Shown: positions 23,203 through 33,585 of the stretch, in pieces
How positions within the stretch are numbered: position 1 is the stretch's first letter
How the letters are laid out: every line of letters starts with the position of its first letter
NCBI RefSeq assembly: GCF_007002745.1
Contig: NZ_SGNY01000011.1
Location: forward strand, 62,001 to 126,000
DNA: 64,000 bases
Source of the DNA: Martinezella rhizogenes
Lineage (GTDB): Bacteria > Pseudomonadota > Alphaproteobacteria > Rhizobiales > Rhizobiaceae
Direction: 5' to 3'
Program-made: the position numbers and the translations under genes
The notes under the pieces: generated by a model
Database searches by the model: none
Told to the model about the DNA's origin: nothing
The model's input: only the letters and a program-made list of their open reading frames with translations

Positions 23203-25170
23203 TTAATCGGCCTTGCTCGTTGCACTGCGCGCCGGCTCGATCGGATGGGTTCCAGCCGTGTTTTCGTGCCTGTGAAACCTGTTCGTTCCGACGCAGGATT
23301 TCATGTCGTCGCGCCGGAACCAGATGGCGCGGCCGCATCGGAGCGGTGCGTTCCCGGCCGTAAACACGATCTGCTCATCGGCGCGCATGCGCAGCACCTC
23401 GTGCGGCTGGATCAATGGCCGTGCGGCCAATTGCTTGGATCGCGTCCGCGACGATCCTTTCATCTGTGAACTGCGGCTGACCTGGTCGATCTCGACCGTC
23501 GTCATGCCGCAACGGCGTGAAATGTAGTCGGCGGTTTCGGGATCGTTGATCGCTGCAAAACTGATCCAGCTCGCGCTCTCGAACCATTTGCTGGCGGCAT
23601 CGCGTCCACCATAGGTTTCGCGTAGTTGCCCGATCGACTGATAGATCATGACAAGGGTGATGCCATACTTGCGGCCGGCATCGCGCGCCGTCTCAAGGAT
23701 CCGCATGTAGCCAAGGCGGGCAACTTCATCGAGGAGGAACAGCGCCCGACCCTTCATCGAACCATCGCGATTGTAGATCGCATTGAGGAACGAGCCGATA
23801 ATGACGCGCGCAAGCCCCGCGTGCGTCTCCAGTGTTTTCAGATCGATGTTGATGAACACGTCCGTGTTCCCATCGGCTAGATCGGCCGTGGAAAACGTCT
23901 TGCCCGAAACCAGCGCGGCATAGTTCGAGTATGACAGCCAATGGGTTTCCTTGATTGCATTGGCGTAGACACCGGAGAAGGTTTCGGGCGTCATGTTCAC
24001 GAAGGCTGCGACATTTTCCTTCACGAAATCCGAGTCCGAATTGTCGTAGATCTCCTGCAGGCGTTGCCGCAGCTTCGGCTCCGGCTCGGAGAGATTGGCG
24101 CGAACCTGGCGAAGCGTCTGGCTTTCCTTCTCCGTATGGCCGGACAGGCAAACGTCGGCGATCATTGCCGTCAATAACTGCAAGGCCGAGGCCCGGAAGA
24201 AATCATCGCGCACACCGCGCGTGCCGCCGCTGTCGCTCATGATCCATGAGGCGACGGCTGCGATATCCTCCTCCTTGGTGCCGCCGAATTGCCCGATCCA
24301 GTCAAGCGCATTGAGGCCGGTCTCCGGGTTTTTGGGATCGAGGACGAACAGGTCCCGGTTCGCGCTCGTCCGGTGGGTTGAGACCATCGGCGCCACTTCG
24401 TTCGATGGATCGAGAACTATCAGCGAGCCGCCCCATTTGAGCGCCGTCGGTATCGTCACCGACGTCGTTTTGAAGCCACCGGAACCGGCGAACACGATAC
24501 CATGCGACGAACCGAAGGATCCGTCGAAGCAGAGCAGTGGCGACTTGCCGCCAGCGCCCCATGTCTCCGGGTCGTCGGCCCGAAACGAACGCGCTGCGGT
24601 GCTGTCCTTGTCGACACGATATCGCTCGCCGATGACAATGCCGCCGGTATCTGAAAAGAAGTTTGCCGCTTCCGGCAGCTTCATCCATTCGGCCTCGCCA
24701 TGCAGCGCCCGCTTGCCGCGGATGCGCTTCGGCTCGGCGCTGGCGAAGGCCGCATTGCCGGCCAACGCGACGCGCAGCGCGAAGCATGAGGCCATCGCCG
24801 CCGCCCCAGCTCCGATCAGAGTCGCCGGATCGACATAGGCGAGAATGGACTTGCTCGCCGGAACCTTATCGGTGAGCGCAAACAACCTCATCGTTTCGCG
24901 AATTGCGGCGATCAGGATCGTCGCCGCACCGCCGGCGACGACGCCCCATCCAGCCGTCTTGATCCTGATCGCGCCGGCGCTGGCAAACAGGAAGACGATG
25001 CCGACGAGCCCTGCACTGACATACGGCAGCGCGATCCCTGCTCGGCCAAGCGTCTGCCGCGCTGCTTCCGTTTTTCCGAAACCGGACAGCCAGTGTTCGA
25101 TCCCGCTCAACCCAACGGCGACCATGATCATCAATGCGACGGGCGCGATGAAGAGCATGATCCTATTCAT
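23203..25170 (-). CDS. traG: Conjugal transfer coupling protein TraG
   Basis: 655 residues, VirD4/TraG type IV coupling protein that delivers the relaxosome to the Trb pore. Two or three membrane segments in residues 1-135, then the ATPase: Walker A GSGGFKTT (229-236; the P-loop has GGF in place of the more common GTG) and Walker B RALFLLDE (475-482). The C-terminal ALLEGEDTA-like region ends in a His- and Arg-rich tail. Its start overlaps the traD stop by 8 bp, as in Ti plasmids (traC-traD-traG operon). Confidence 0.96.
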   Translation of the reverse strand: MNRIMLFIAPVALMIMVAVGLSGIEHWLSGFGKTEAARQTLGRAGIALPYVSAGLVGIVFLFASAGAIRIKTAGWGVVAGGAATILIAAIRETMRLFALTDKVPASKSILAYVDPATLIGAGAAAMASCFALRVALAGNAAFASAEPKRIRGKRALHGEAEWMKLPEAANFFSDTGGIVIGERYRVDKDSTAARSFRADDPETWGAGGKSPLLCFDGSFGSSHGIVFAGSGGFKTTSVTIPTALKWGGSLIVLDPSNEVAPMVSTHRTSANRDLFVLDPKNPETGLNALDWIGQFGGTKEEDIAAVASWIMSDSGGTRGVRDDFFRASALQLLTAMIADVCLSGHTEKESQTLRQVRANLSEPEPKLRQRLQEIYDNSDSDFVKENVAAFVNMTPETFSGVYANAIKETHWLSYSNYAALVSGKTFSTADLADGNTDVFINIDLKTLETHAGLARVIIGSFLNAIYNRDGSMKGRALFLLDEVARLGYMRILETARDAGRKYGITLVMIYQSIGQLRETYGGRDAASKWFESASWISFAAINDPETADYISRRCGMTTVEIDQVSRSSQMKGSSRTRSKQLAARPLIQPHEVLRMRADEQIVFTAGNAPLRCGRAIWFRRDDMKSCVGTNRFHRHENTAGTHPIEPARSATSKAD

Positions 25171-25378
25171 CGGCTTTCCCGAAGGCCTCCGCGCCGATCG
25201 CCATCAGCCGCGCTCGTTCCATCTCATCGACTTTGAGGCGCTGACGCAAATCGATCAGCGCCCCCAGCAGAAGCGCGCGTTTCTCGTAGCGAAGACCGGC
25301 TTTGACGATCAGGCCGCCAAGCTCGATCTTTTCCCGCGTGTCTTGTCTGCGGGCGTCGGACGTGGTGGTGCGCGCCAT
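25163..25378 (-). CDS. traD: Conjugal transfer protein TraD (Ti-type)
   Basis: 71 residues from the ATG at 25378 ([20 protein letters not shown]). Small helical protein, characteristic of Ti-like plasmids, which acts in DNA processing with TraC, TraA and TraG. A longer frame reaching into traC is not used. It starts 4 bp after traC ends and overlaps traG. This TraD is unrelated to the F-plasmid coupling protein of the same name. Confidence 0.92.
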   Translation of the reverse strand: MARTTTSDARRQDTREKIELGGLIVKAGLRYEKRALLLGALIDLRQRLKVDEMERARLMAIGAEAFGKADE

Positions 25379-25382
25379 CCGC

Positions 25383-25679
25383 TCAAGCCTCAGCAGTCCC
25401 GCCCGCAGCCGCGCCAGCCGCGTCCTGCGTGGACGATGCGCTGCTTTCGCCGGCGTTGCCACCCTTCTTCCCTCCGGTCGTAGCTGCCTTTCCTCCGCGA
25501 AACCGTTTGGCCAGATCCTCGAAGGCTGCCTGCAGCTCCGCCTCGTCGACCTCGATCTCGCCAAGACCGGCCTTGAGGGCGATCCGGCCGATACGCTCTG
25601 CCTCACGGGTCTCGGCGGCCTTAAGCTGCTCCTGGAGCTTGGCGATTTCGTCGCGGATTTTCGAGGATGGCTTCTTCAT
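25383..25679 (-). CDS. traC: Conjugal transfer protein TraC (Ti-type)
   Basis: 98 residues from the ATG at 25679 ([20 protein letters not shown]). Recognised by the helical N-terminus and the core [20 protein letters not shown]. The C-terminal 30 residues are low complexity (Ala/Gly/Lys). TraC is an auxiliary relaxosome protein that binds near oriT. First gene of the leftward tra operon; it begins 150 bp from the nic site. Confidence 0.93.
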   Translation of the reverse strand: MKKPSSKIRDEIAKLQEQLKAAETREAERIGRIALKAGLGEIEVDEAELQAAFEDLAKRFRGGKAATTGGKKGGNAGESSASSTQDAAGAAAGGTAEA

Positions 25680-25751
25680 TCCGTCTGTCTCCCTTGGGTG
25701 AGAAAGCTTGTCTTTCGAACCCATTTTTCCGGAGGTGAGTGCGGAACGCAC

Positions 25752-25768
25752 TACTGTGAATCCTACAA
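25752..25768. promoter_or_regulatory. Candidate TraR box in the traC/traA region
   Basis: TACTGTGAATCCTACAA here is identical in reverse complement to 59194-59210, upstream of repA. It contains the half-site of the perfect palindrome TTGTAGGATCCTACAA upstream of traI. In Ti plasmids TraR boxes occupy these same three places. It lies 73 bp upstream of the traC start. Confidence 0.72.
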
Positions 25769-25821
25769 TCGCCAAAGCGCGAGCTTTGGTGAATGATCCC
25801 GGCCGTTCCGAAGGAGCGGAT

Positions 25822-25858
25822 CCGAAGGGCGCAATTATACGTCGCTGCCGCGACGCTC
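25822..25858 (-). other. oriT: oriT with nic site (Q/RSF1010-Ti type)
   Basis: On the minus strand an inverted repeat (GCGACG complement pair at 25840-25845 and 25850-25855) is followed by TAATTGCGCCCT. This matches the RSF1010/Ti nic pattern, TAAxTGCG/CCCT preceded by an inverted repeat. Nicking is expected on the minus strand between 25830 and 25829. The 5' end then leads leftward, so traC-D-G and the 0-22 kb block enter a recipient before the rest of the plasmid. Confidence 0.85.
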
Positions 25859-25935
25859 TTGCTTGAGGCCCGTGGCGGGCCTGCCGCTCTCGACGAAACC
25901 CTTGATTTCGTTCGCAACCGGGAAAGAATTCCGCC

Positions 25936-28900
25936 GTGGCCGTCCCCCATTTCTCCGTCAGCGTCGTTGCCCGCGGCTCCGGCCGCAGCGCCGTCTTGTC
26001 GGCCGCCTACCGCCACTGTGCCAAGATGGAATTCGCCCGCGAGGCCCGAACGATCGACTACACCCGCAAGCAGGGACTGCTGCACGAGGAGTTCGTCATC
26101 CCCGCCGATGCGCCCGAATGGCTGCGCTCGATGATCGCGGACCGCTCGGTCTCAGGTGCCTCCGAAGCCTTCTGGAACAAGGTCGAGGCCTTCGAGAAGC
26201 GCTCCGACGCTCAGCTCGCCAAGGATGTCACGATCGCCCTGCCGATCGAGCTGACCGCCGAGCAGAACATCGCGCTGGTGCGGGATTTCGTCGACCAGCA
26301 CATCACGGCAAAAGGCATGGTGGCCGACTGGGTCTACCATGATGCGCCCGGCAATCCGCATGTTCATCTCATGACGACCTTGCGGCCGCTGACTGCGGAC
26401 GGTTTTGGCGGCAAGAAGATCCCGGTAACAGGACCGGACGGCAATCCGATCCGCAACGACGCCGGCAAAATCGTCTATGAGCTCTGGGCCGGAAGCATCG
26501 ACGATTTCAACGCGTTTCGCGACGGCTGGTTTGCCTGCCAGAACCGGCATCTGGCGCTCGCCGGCCTCGACATTCGTGTCGACGGCCGCTCCTTCGAGAA
26601 GCAGGGAATTGACCTGGAACCGACCATCCATCTCGGCGTCGGCACGAAGGCGATCGAGCGGAAATCCGATGGCGCTTCCAAGCCCGTGGAGCTCGAGCGT
26701 CTCGAACTGCAGGACGCGAGGCGGAACGAAAACGTCAGGCGCATCGACAGGAATCCCGAACTCGTCCTCGCCTTGATCATGCGCGAGAAGAGCGTCTTTG
26801 ATGAACGAGACGTGGCGAAGATCCTGCACCGCTACGTCGACGACGCGGATCTGTTCCGAAGCCTCATGGTCCGGATCATTCTGCACCCCGACACGTTCCG
26901 CATCGAGCGCGAGCGGGTCGAATTTGCCACCGGGTCCAGGCTTCCCGCCAAATACACGACCCGCGACATGATCCGGCTCGAAGCCCAGATGGCCAATCGA
27001 GCGGTCTGGCTGTCTCAGCGGTCCTCCCATGGCGTTCGCGACGCCGTGCTGGCGGCGACATTTGCGCGTCATGAGCGTCTGTCGGACGAGCAGAAAACGG
27101 CGATCGAACATGTGGCGGGACCTGAGCGGATCGCCGCCGTGATCGGCCGCGCCGGCGCCGGCAAGACGACAATGATGAAGGCGGCGCGGGAGGCATGGGA
27201 AGCGGCCGGTTATCGGGTCGTCGGAGGCGCGCTCGCCGGCAAGGCGGCCGAGGGCCTGGAGAAGGAAGCGGGCATCATCTCTCGGACACTTGCGTCGTGG
27301 GAGCTTCGCTGGAACCAAGGCCGTGACCAGCTCGATGGCAAGACGGTGTTCGTTCTCGACGAGGCCGGCATGGTGTCGTCGCGGCAGATGGCGCTCTTCG
27401 TCGAAGCGGTGACGAAGGCTGGCGCGAAGCTCGTCCTCGTCGGCGATCCCGAACAGCTTCAACCGATCGAAGCCGGTGCCGCCTTCCGCGCGATTGCCGA
27501 TCGGATCGGCTATGGCGAACTCGAAACCATCTATCGCCAGCGCCGGCAATGGATGCGCGATGCTTCGCTCGATCTCGCGCGCGGCAAGGTCGGCAATGCG
27601 ATCGATGCCTACCGGGCCAACGGCAAGATAATAGGATCGGATCTGAAAGCCGACGCGGTCGACAACCTGATCGCCGCCTGGGACCGCGATTACGACCCGG
27701 CAAAGACGTCGCTCATCCTGGCTCACCTACGCCGCGACGTGCGCATGCTCAACCAGATGGCGCGCATCAAACTCATCGAACGCGGGGTTCTCGGCGAGGG
27801 CTCCATGTTCAAGACAGCGGATGGCGATCGTAACTTTGCTGTCGGCGACCAGATCGTGTTCCTGAAGAACGAGGGATCGCTCGGCGTAAAGAACGGCATG
27901 CTGGCGAAGGTCGTGGAAGTGGGACCGGGGCGCATCACCGCGCTGATCGGTGATGGGGAGAATGCCCGCCACGTGCTGGTCGAACAGCGCTTCTACAACA
28001 ACCTCGCTCACGGCTATGCCACGACCATCCATAAGAGCCAGGGCGCGACGGTTGACAAGGTCAAGGTGCTCGCTTCCCTTTCGCTTGACCGCCATCTCAC
28101 CTATGTCGCCATGACCCGTCATCGTGAGGACCTGGCCGTCTATTACGGGCGCAGATCCTTCGCGAAGAACGGCGGGTTGATCCCGATCCTGTCGCGAAGG
28201 AACGCGAAGGAAACGACTCTCGATTACGAGAAGAGTGCCTTCTACCGGGAGGCGCTTCGCTTTGCCGAAGCGCGTGGCCTCAATCTCGTCAACGTCGCCC
28301 GAACTCTGGTTCGCGATCGGCTCGAATGGCTCGTCAGTCAGAAGCAAAAACTTGCCAATCTCGGTGTCCGCCTTGCGTCCGTTGCCGGCAAGCTCGGGCT
28401 TGTCCGCGGCGCCGCACAGTCCCCAACCCAACCCAGCACCAAGGAGGCAAAGCCGATGGTCTCGGGCATCACAACCTTCGCCAAATCCGTCGACCAGGCG
28501 ATCGAGGACAAGGTCGCCGCCGATCCAGGATTGAAGAAGCAGTGGGAGGAGGTCTCGACCCGCTTCCATCTCGTCTACGCCCAGCCGGAACGCGCGTTCA
28601 AGGCAGTCGATGTCGACGCGATGCTGAAAGATGAGACTGCCGCGAAATCCACGCTGGCGACGATCGGATCGAACCCTGAACACTTCGGTGCGCTGAAGGG
28701 CAAAACCGGGATGTTCGCCAGCCGCGCCGACAGGCAGGAGCGCGAGAATGCTGAGACCAATGCGCCGGCCCTGGCCCGCAATTTGGAGCGCTATCTGCGC
28801 CAGCGCGCGGAGGCGGAACGCAAGTTCGGGGTCGAAGAACGTGCCGCTCGTTTGAAGGTGTCGATCGATATTCCAGCGCTCTCGGCTAACGCTAAGCAGA

Positions 28901-29247
28901 CCCTGGAGCGCGTTCGCGATGCGATCGACCGGAACGACTTGCCGGCCGGCCTCGAATATGCGCTCGCCGACAAAATGGTGAAGGCGGAACTGGAGGGTTT
29001 TGCCAAGGCGGTGTCCGAGCGTTTCGGCGAGCGGACCTTCCTGTCGCTTGCGGCCAAGGACCCCAATGGGCAGACCTTCAACACCCTGACCTCAGGAATG
29101 ACAGCCGGACAGAAGGCAGAGCTCCAAGGTGCTTGGAATTCGATGCGGACGGTGCAGCAACTCGCCGCACATGAGCGCACGACCGAGGCGCTGAAGCAAG
29201 CGGAGACCTTGCGCCAGACGAAGAGCCAGGGGCTCTCGCTCAAATGA
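25936..29247 (+). CDS. traA: Relaxase-helicase TraA
   Basis: 1103 residues, GTG start at 25936. N-terminal MobA/MobL relaxase: nucleophile Y25 (SAAYRHC) and the metal-binding histidines H135, H142 and H144 ([12 protein letters not shown]). Middle RecD-like helicase: Walker A GRAGAGKT (404-411), Walker B VFVLDEAG (471-478), later helicase motifs ending in HLTYVAMTR. It nicks oriT, pilots the transferred strand and unwinds the plasmid. Size and layout match TraA of Ti plasmids. It overlaps traF by 4 bp (ATGA). Confidence 0.96.
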   Translation: MAVPHFSVSVVARGSGRSAVLSAAYRHCAKMEFAREARTIDYTRKQGLLHEEFVIPADAPEWLRSMIADRSVSGASEAFWNKVEAFEKRSDAQLAKDVTIALPIELTAEQNIALVRDFVDQHITAKGMVADWVYHDAPGNPHVHLMTTLRPLTADGFGGKKIPVTGPDGNPIRNDAGKIVYELWAGSIDDFNAFRDGWFACQNRHLALAGLDIRVDGRSFEKQGIDLEPTIHLGVGTKAIERKSDGASKPVELERLELQDARRNENVRRIDRNPELVLALIMREKSVFDERDVAKILHRYVDDADLFRSLMVRIILHPDTFRIERERVEFATGSRLPAKYTTRDMIRLEAQMANRAVWLSQRSSHGVRDAVLAATFARHERLSDEQKTAIEHVAGPERIAAVIGRAGAGKTTMMKAAREAWEAAGYRVVGGALAGKAAEGLEKEAGIISRTLASWELRWNQGRDQLDGKTVFVLDEAGMVSSRQMALFVEAVTKAGAKLVLVGDPEQLQPIEAGAAFRAIADRIGYGELETIYRQRRQWMRDASLDLARGKVGNAIDAYRANGKIIGSDLKADAVDNLIAAWDRDYDPAKTSLILAHLRRDVRMLNQMARIKLIERGVLGEGSMFKTADGDRNFAVGDQIVFLKNEGSLGVKNGMLAKVVEVGPGRITALIGDGENARHVLVEQRFYNNLAHGYATTIHKSQGATVDKVKVLASLSLDRHLTYVAMTRHREDLAVYYGRRSFAKNGGLIPILSRRNAKETTLDYEKSAFYREALRFAEARGLNLVNVARTLVRDRLEWLVSQKQKLANLGVRLASVAGKLGLVRGAAQSPTQPSTKEAKPMVSGITTFAKSVDQAIEDKVAADPGLKKQWEEVSTRFHLVYAQPERAFKAVDVDAMLKDETAAKSTLATIGSNPEHFGALKGKTGMFASRADRQERENAETNAPALARNLERYLRQRAEAERKFGVEERAARLKVSIDIPALSANAKQTLERVRDAIDRNDLPAGLEYALADKMVKAELEGFAKAVSERFGERTFLSLAAKDPNGQTFNTLTSGMTAGQKAELQGAWNSMRTVQQLAAHERTTEALKQAETLRQTKSQGLSLK

Positions 29248-29810
29248 AGACAGCCGTGTTTACGTTCAGGACGCCACGCGCTCAAAGGGCGCATGCTGTC
29301 GTGCTCTTGGCCTTCGCGGCATCCATCGTTGGCGGCGGTGTTGCTGCCGCAATCGTCGGCGGCTTTCGCATCAACCTGACACCGAGCGAACCCCTCGGAC
29401 TGTGGCGTATCGTGGCGCTCGGTCGCCCGGTGTCTCGTGGTGACCTCATCTTCATTTGTCCCCCGCAAACGACAGAAATGCGGGAGGCGAGAGAACGTGG
29501 TTATCTTCGCTCCGGCACCTGCCCAGGCGGCGTCGCGCCACTCATCAAGACTGTCGTCGCCGTTGCCGGCCAGCATATCGAAATCGGCGCTGGCGTCACG
29601 ATTGATGGGCGACCGGTCCCTTCGTCCGATCTGGCAGAGCGGGACGGCAACGGCCGGCCGATGACACCATTTGCCGGCGGCGTTGTGCCTGATGAAAGCG
29701 TCTTTCTCCATTCACCCTTCAGGAGCTCCTACGACTCCCGCTATTTCGGGGCCCTGCCCGCATCCGGGATTCTCGGCCTGGCACAACAGGTGCTCACCTA
29801 TGCGCCGTGA
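29244..29810 (+). CDS. traF: Conjugal transfer peptidase TraF (S26 family)
   Basis: 188 residues with an N-terminal membrane anchor (about 18-40). Serine S48 in [10 protein letters not shown] and lysine K102 in [10 protein letters not shown] form the Ser-Lys dyad of leader-peptidase-like S26 enzymes. TraF processes the pilin TrbC (57.0 kb); in RP4 the homologue cyclises it. The start overlaps the traA stop and the end overlaps traB. Confidence 0.95.
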   Translation: MKTAVFTFRTPRAQRAHAVVLLAFAASIVGGGVAAAIVGGFRINLTPSEPLGLWRIVALGRPVSRGDLIFICPPQTTEMREARERGYLRSGTCPGGVAPLIKTVVAVAGQHIEIGAGVTIDGRPVPSSDLAERDGNGRPMTPFAGGVVPDESVFLHSPFRSSYDSRYFGALPASGILGLAQQVLTYAP

Positions 29811-30963
29811 GCAGCTCCAGCCAACCGCATTGATTGTCGTTTCAATCGTCGTCGGGACGGTGGGATGGGGTGGCCATGTCCTGCTTCTTCCGCTCGCGTT
29901 CACGTTTCCGATCCTCTGGGCGCTTGCGCGAACGAGAGCGATGTCCGCGTTTGTCTCGGCCGGCCATTTCCTGGCCGCATCTCGTGGATTGCCGCAGGGC
30001 GTTGCCAACTTCTATTCGTCGGACCTCTGGCCTGGATTATTGCTCTGGCTCTGTGCGTCCGCCGGCTTCGTCATCGTGCACACCGTCCTCTGGACGAAGC
30101 GGACGGGTGCTCGTCCGTGTCGCTATCTTCTGGCAGCGGTTCTGATGGCCATTCCGCCATTCGGCATCACCGGCTGGGCTCATCCGATCACCGCCGCGGG
30201 CGTGCTGTTTCCGGGATGGGGATGGTGGGGGCTGGTTGCCGCGACAGCCGGCCTCATAGGCCTCGTAACCCGCATATGGCCAGCTGTCGCGATTGTCCTG
30301 GCAGGCTTTTGGATCTGGTCCGCCGCAACCTGGGACGAACCGAAACTACCGAAAACCTGGCAGGGGGTCGACCTCGAAATGGGCGCTTCGCTGGGGCGGG
30401 ACGCCAGCTTGCAGCGTTACCGTGATCTGATTGCCACGGTGACGGAGCGGGCATCGGGCGGCACCCGCACGCTTGTGCTTCCCGAAAGCTCTCTGGGCTT
30501 CTGGACGCCGACCGTCGAACGGCTCTGGGTGCGAGCTCTGCGGGCAACTGACGCCATCGTCATCGCCGGCGCGGCAGTTGTCGATGCGGGCGGATACGAC
30601 AACATTCTGATCGCCATCTCCGGCGACGATGCGCAAATTCTTTATCGGGAGCGCATGCCGGTGCCAGGCTCGATGTGGCAACCTTGGCGTCCCTTGCTCG
30701 GTGAGAGCGGCGGCGCGCGAGCGCACTTCTTCGCGAATCCGGTCGTGACCGTTGCCGACAGTCGCGCCGCACCCCTGATTTGCTACGAGCAGCTGATCGT
30801 CTGGCCCATTCTCCAATCCATGATCCACGATCCGGACGTCGTCATTGCCGTTGGCAACGGCTGGTGGACCAAGGGGACATCGATCGTGGCTATCCAGCGC
30901 GCCAGCACGCAAGCCTGGGCGCGCCTGTTCGACAAACCAGTCATTCTTTCCTTCAACATCTGA
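29800..30963 (+). CDS. traB: Conjugal transfer protein TraB (nitrilase-like domain)
   Basis: 387 residues from the ATG at 29800, which overlaps traF by 11 bp; an open frame from 29671 lies inside traF. Several membrane segments in residues 1-170 precede a CN-hydrolase-like domain resembling apolipoprotein N-acyltransferase: glutamate in [11 protein letters not shown] and cysteine in [11 protein letters not shown] are both kept. Ti-plasmid TraB raises conjugation efficiency; the chemical reaction is not established. Confidence 0.93.
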   Translation: MRREQLQPTALIVVSIVVGTVGWGGHVLLLPLAFTFPILWALARTRAMSAFVSAGHFLAASRGLPQGVANFYSSDLWPGLLLWLCASAGFVIVHTVLWTKRTGARPCRYLLAAVLMAIPPFGITGWAHPITAAGVLFPGWGWWGLVAATAGLIGLVTRIWPAVAIVLAGFWIWSAATWDEPKLPKTWQGVDLEMGASLGRDASLQRYRDLIATVTERASGGTRTLVLPESSLGFWTPTVERLWVRALRATDAIVIAGAAVVDAGGYDNILIAISGDDAQILYRERMPVPGSMWQPWRPLLGESGGARAHFFANPVVTVADSRAAPLICYEQLIVWPILQSMIHDPDVVIAVGNGWWTKGTSIVAIQRASTQAWARLFDKPVILSFNI

Positions 30964-30979
30964 GTTCCAAGGAGCCCGT

Positions 30980-31594
30980 ATGCTCGATGCTGCCCTGATC
31001 CAACAATGCGCCGATCCGTCGCTGAAGCCGGCGATCGTCGAGCAGTTCGTGACCGCTGCAGGCGCGAATGATCCCCTTGCCGTCACGGTCAAATCAGGTG
31101 GCCGATTGATCCTCGTTCCGAAGGCGACAACGCAGGACGAGTCGATGGCGATTGTCCGGCAGTATGTCGGCCAGGCCGTGGTACGTGTCGGCCTCACGCA
31201 GTTTCCGGCGGGCGTCGGCGTGAAGGACGCGGCCGATCTGAAGCCCGATCTGGTCGACGCCTGCCAAAACCTTCGAAGGGGAACGGCGATGTTCGCCAAG
31301 ATCTTGCGGATCGTTGCCAAGTGGTACGGCAATCCCAAGAGCGACGACGTGTTCCCCCAGATCTTCGACGATGCGGTCTATGCCTGGAAGACCGGCGAGT
31401 TCGAGGGCGTGAGCGTCTTCCAGGCGGACGATCCCGGAAAAAGCATTACGATCGACAACGTGTTGCCGGCAGTCCAGGACAAGGCCAGCGTGGACATACC
31501 GCCTGCGAATACAAACACTGAAAGTATCGAGAAAGGCGAAAGCGTCGGATCAGCGGAGATGCGGATCGACCTGTCGAGAATTGGGGGCAAATGA
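30980..31594 (+). CDS. traH: Conjugal transfer protein TraH (Ti-type)
   Basis: 204 residues from the ATG at 30980, with AAGGAG upstream. Recognised by the start MLDAALIQQCADPSLKPAIVEQF and its position as the last gene of traA-traF-traB-traH. It has no signal peptide. The function in transfer is minor or unclear in Ti plasmids. The C-terminal 50 residues are hydrophilic and probably disordered. Confidence 0.9.
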   Translation: MLDAALIQQCADPSLKPAIVEQFVTAAGANDPLAVTVKSGGRLILVPKATTQDESMAIVRQYVGQAVVRVGLTQFPAGVGVKDAADLKPDLVDACQNLRRGTAMFAKILRIVAKWYGNPKSDDVFPQIFDDAVYAWKTGEFEGVSVFQADDPGKSITIDNVLPAVQDKASVDIPPANTNTESIEKGESVGSAEMRIDLSRIGGK

Positions 31595-31610
31595 TCCCAA
31601 GTGGAGGCGG

Positions 31611-31988
31611 CTATGCCTCCGGAAGCGAATAACGCGTGAGAACAGCGTTTTCGCCGTCGAGGGTCACTTCGATGACTTCGTTGACCATAGCCTGCTCCCC
31701 TGCCAAATCCTGCAGTATGAGGGCAAACAATTCTCGTTGCTGCGCGGGAAGCACCTGCGGGACAATGATCACCAGGCCCGCATGCAATTCCTCTTTCGCG
31801 TACAGCTTCCGGAAGTCGCGGGCATTGTTCGTTACGAACGTAAAATCCTCCTCGATGATCCGAGGCATCAGATCCCAGTCGGTTTCGCCGCTCAGTCCCA
31901 GCCAATTCACATGGAAGCAATCGTGGCCGTGCGCTTGCGCCACGGCCACGAGAGACGTGTGAAGGCATTCATCGATAAGAAACTTCAC
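31611..31988 (-). CDS. PIN-like toxin candidate (DUF5615)
   Basis: 125 residues. The opening FLIDECLHTSLVAVAQAHGHD and the motif TFVTNNARDFRKLY match DUF5615-type PIN-like proteins, which carry an N-terminal acidic pair (D6, E7) and a second acidic site (D in NARDF). They are presumed RNases and the toxin half of DUF433/DUF5615 modules. Its start overlaps the upstream DUF433 stop (ATGA at 31985-31988), so the pair is one operon. Convergent with traH. Confidence 0.85.
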   Translation of the reverse strand: MKFLIDECLHTSLVAVAQAHGHDCFHVNWLGLSGETDWDLMPRIIEEDFTFVTNNARDFRKLYAKEELHAGLVIIVPQVLPAQQRELFALILQDLAGEQAMVNEVIEVTLDGENAVLTRYSLPEA

Positions 31989-32617
31989 GAGGTCGAGCCA
32001 GAGGGTTTAGAGACGTTCTCGTTCCGAAGGCTCAGGCGCTTCACGGATTTCACCTTCAGGCCCTGCTCCGAAAGCTTCCGCGGCCGTCCCCTGGCGGGAT
32101 GGGCCGCAGCCCAGATCTCGGCAAGGTCCACCATACGCTCGGTGACGGCAGGATAACCCTCGACGATTTCCGCCGTGCTTGCGCCCTGGATCTTCATCGC
32201 GGCAATCGTTCGCACGGGAACACGGGTTCGCTTGAAAACCGGTTCTCCGCCAACGACGCCTTTCACGCTCTCGATCATCCGTTCTGCTTCTCGAAGTGCC
32301 TCGGCGCGCGCGGCCAGCTGCTCCCGTGCTCGCGCGACGTCGACGATCAGATAGTCGTCCGCCCTGACGGTATCGGCATCGGGGTTCTGATCGATGGTGT
32401 CGAACATGCGTTTGCGTCGCTCGGCGGACAAGATCGATCCGACGCCATACCAGAGCTTCAACCGAAGCAGATCATCATCGGTGAGTGCTCGCCCCGTGCC
32501 GCCGATGAGATGTGTCGCGATGATCCGCTTGTCGATCGCATTGTGCACCGACTTTACTGCGATCTCGCTAACTGCTGCAGCCTCGGCGGGCGTGTAGGCG
32601 TGTGAGGTGCTGGTCAT
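31985..32617 (-). CDS. DUF433 antitoxin candidate
   Basis: 210 residues from the ATG at 32617, where the Shine-Dalgarno GGAG is 7 nt upstream; an ATG two codons earlier is too close to that site. A helix-turn-helix-like N-terminal region (AYTPAEAAAVSEIAVKSVHNA) precedes the DUF433 domain (GEPVFKRTRVPVRTIAAM, then GASTAEIVEGYPAVTERMVDLA). Long two-domain DUF433 proteins pair with DUF5615 toxins and repress their own promoter. The palindrome at 32622-32639 overlaps the ribosome site and is a likely operator. Confidence 0.83.
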   Translation of the reverse strand: MTSTSHAYTPAEAAAVSEIAVKSVHNAIDKRIIATHLIGGTGRALTDDDLLRLKLWYGVGSILSAERRKRMFDTIDQNPDADTVRADDYLIVDVARAREQLAARAEALREAERMIESVKGVVGGEPVFKRTRVPVRTIAAMKIQGASTAEIVEGYPAVTERMVDLAEIWAAAHPARGRPRKLSEQGLKVKSVKRLSLRNENVSKPSGSTS

Positions 32618-32621
32618 AATC

Positions 32622-32639
32622 ATTCTCCTTGTGGAGAAT
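32622..32639. promoter_or_regulatory. Palindromic operator candidate of the toxin-antitoxin pair
   Basis: ATTCTCC-TTGT-GGAGAAT is a perfect 7-bp inverted repeat that includes the antitoxin Shine-Dalgarno and borders an AT-rich stretch usable as a -10 region on the minus strand. Confidence 0.65.
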
Positions 32640-32785
32640 ATATAATGCGGCCGACGCTCGTGTAAAGCCTTTGATCAATGATCTCTGTGGTCAAGCTGTC
32701 CCGACTGGTCAATGCACATTGGCCTCGAAGCGAAAACCGCCTCTAAACCGTAAAAATCCAGTCCACCATGCGCGCGATTTGCAGA

Positions 32786-32998
32786 TCAGTTCGATTTGGT
32801 CACGAGTTCGGCAGGTTCGACACCCAGTGCTTCTGAAATCTGGCCAAGGACCGTTAGGGTTGCCGACATTTCGGCGCGTTCAATGGCACCGATATGGCGT
32901 GCGCTCAGGCCTGTGCGGTGCGCCAGTTCCTCCTGCGTCAGTTTCTTGCCATGACGTATTCGACGCAAATTGACCGCCATGACCTCGTTGAGATCCAT
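32786..32998 (-). CDS. XRE-family transcriptional regulator (70 aa)
   Basis: A single Cro/CI-type helix-turn-helix (NLRRIRHGKKLTQEELAHRTG, cut into LSARHIGAIERAEMSATLTVL) fills the protein. Small XRE regulators are common beside plasmid accessory genes. The palindrome GGAACTATAGTTCC (33035-33048), 36 bp upstream of its start, is a likely binding site. The gap 32640-32785 holds no gene. Confidence 0.85.
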   Translation of the reverse strand: MDLNEVMAVNLRRIRHGKKLTQEELAHRTGLSARHIGAIERAEMSATLTVLGQISEALGVEPAELVTKSN

Positions 32999-33034
32999 GA
33001 CGTGAGCGGAACCTGAATCGGAATTATTGTTCTA

Positions 33035-33048
33035 GGAACTATAGTTCC
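33035..33048. promoter_or_regulatory. 14-bp perfect palindrome upstream of the XRE gene
   Basis: GGAACTATAGTTCC, with a degenerate second copy (GGAATTATTGTTC) immediately to its left at 33020-33032. It lies between the divergent XRE and traM genes and could control both. Confidence 0.65.
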
Positions 33049-33194
33049 GATTCGACATGTCCTGTGATATTGGGGGCAATCGATCTTCGACGGATTTGCA
33101 ATGTTGGTCTTATGATAGTCTGTAGCGCGGCCGCACAGTGCGGGACCAAAGCATCGTTTCGAGTGGTGAAGGAATGAGTTTCGAGGAAAAACGA

Positions 33195-33575
33195 ATGAAC
33201 GATGCGGAGTCCTCTGAGACCGACAAGAGCGAGCGGGATCCGCGGTTCTGTTCGATGCCGAAGGAAGCGTTGGAGGAATTGGCGGTGTCGGCAATACACG
33301 AACACCGCCGGCTGCTCGCCGCGGATGAGGCTGTCTACGAGGAATGGACTCGCGCGAGCGGCGACCCCTCGGTTTCCAGCGACGTCCTGGCAAACCTGCA
33401 GGATGAATACATTGCCCGTCAGAAGAAGTCCGAAGCCCAGCAGGAAGAGCTGTCGCAGATCATCGACGCACTTGGCTACATCCCCGACGTCCCATTGGAC
33501 GATTCAGCACGGTGTTTCGAACATACAATCCGGCCATCAGTATCATCGTATCGGGCGGAGAAGACTGGAAGCTAG
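33195..33575 (+). CDS. traM: TraM-like quorum-sensing antiactivator
   Basis: 126 residues from the ATG at 33195, which has GAGGAAA 8 nt before it; in-frame starts at 33138 and 33174 have poorer sites. The core follows Ti-plasmid TraM: LEELAVSAIHEHRRLLAADE, then EYIARQKKSEAQQEELSQII and ALGYIPDVP near the end. TraM binds TraR and blocks activation of tra, trb and rep genes until the signal accumulates. The C-terminal 20 residues extend beyond the usual end. Identity is by eye from remembered TraM features; sequence divergence is considerable. Confidence 0.75.
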   Translation: MNDAESSETDKSERDPRFCSMPKEALEELAVSAIHEHRRLLAADEAVYEEWTRASGDPSVSSDVLANLQDEYIARQKKSEAQQEELSQIIDALGYIPDVPLDDSARCFEHTIRPSVSSYRAEKTGS

Positions 33576-33585
33576 CTCGTTGTGT

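Noticed and set aside
22989-23225. Minus-strand open frame overlapping the traG end (78 codons)
   Set aside because: It has no clear ribosome site and no recognised family; it may be chance in GC-rich DNA, although the basic tail made me hesitate.
26152-27726. Minus-strand open frame opposite traA (524 codons)
   Set aside because: It is the complement of the TraA relaxase-helicase frame with no independent motif.
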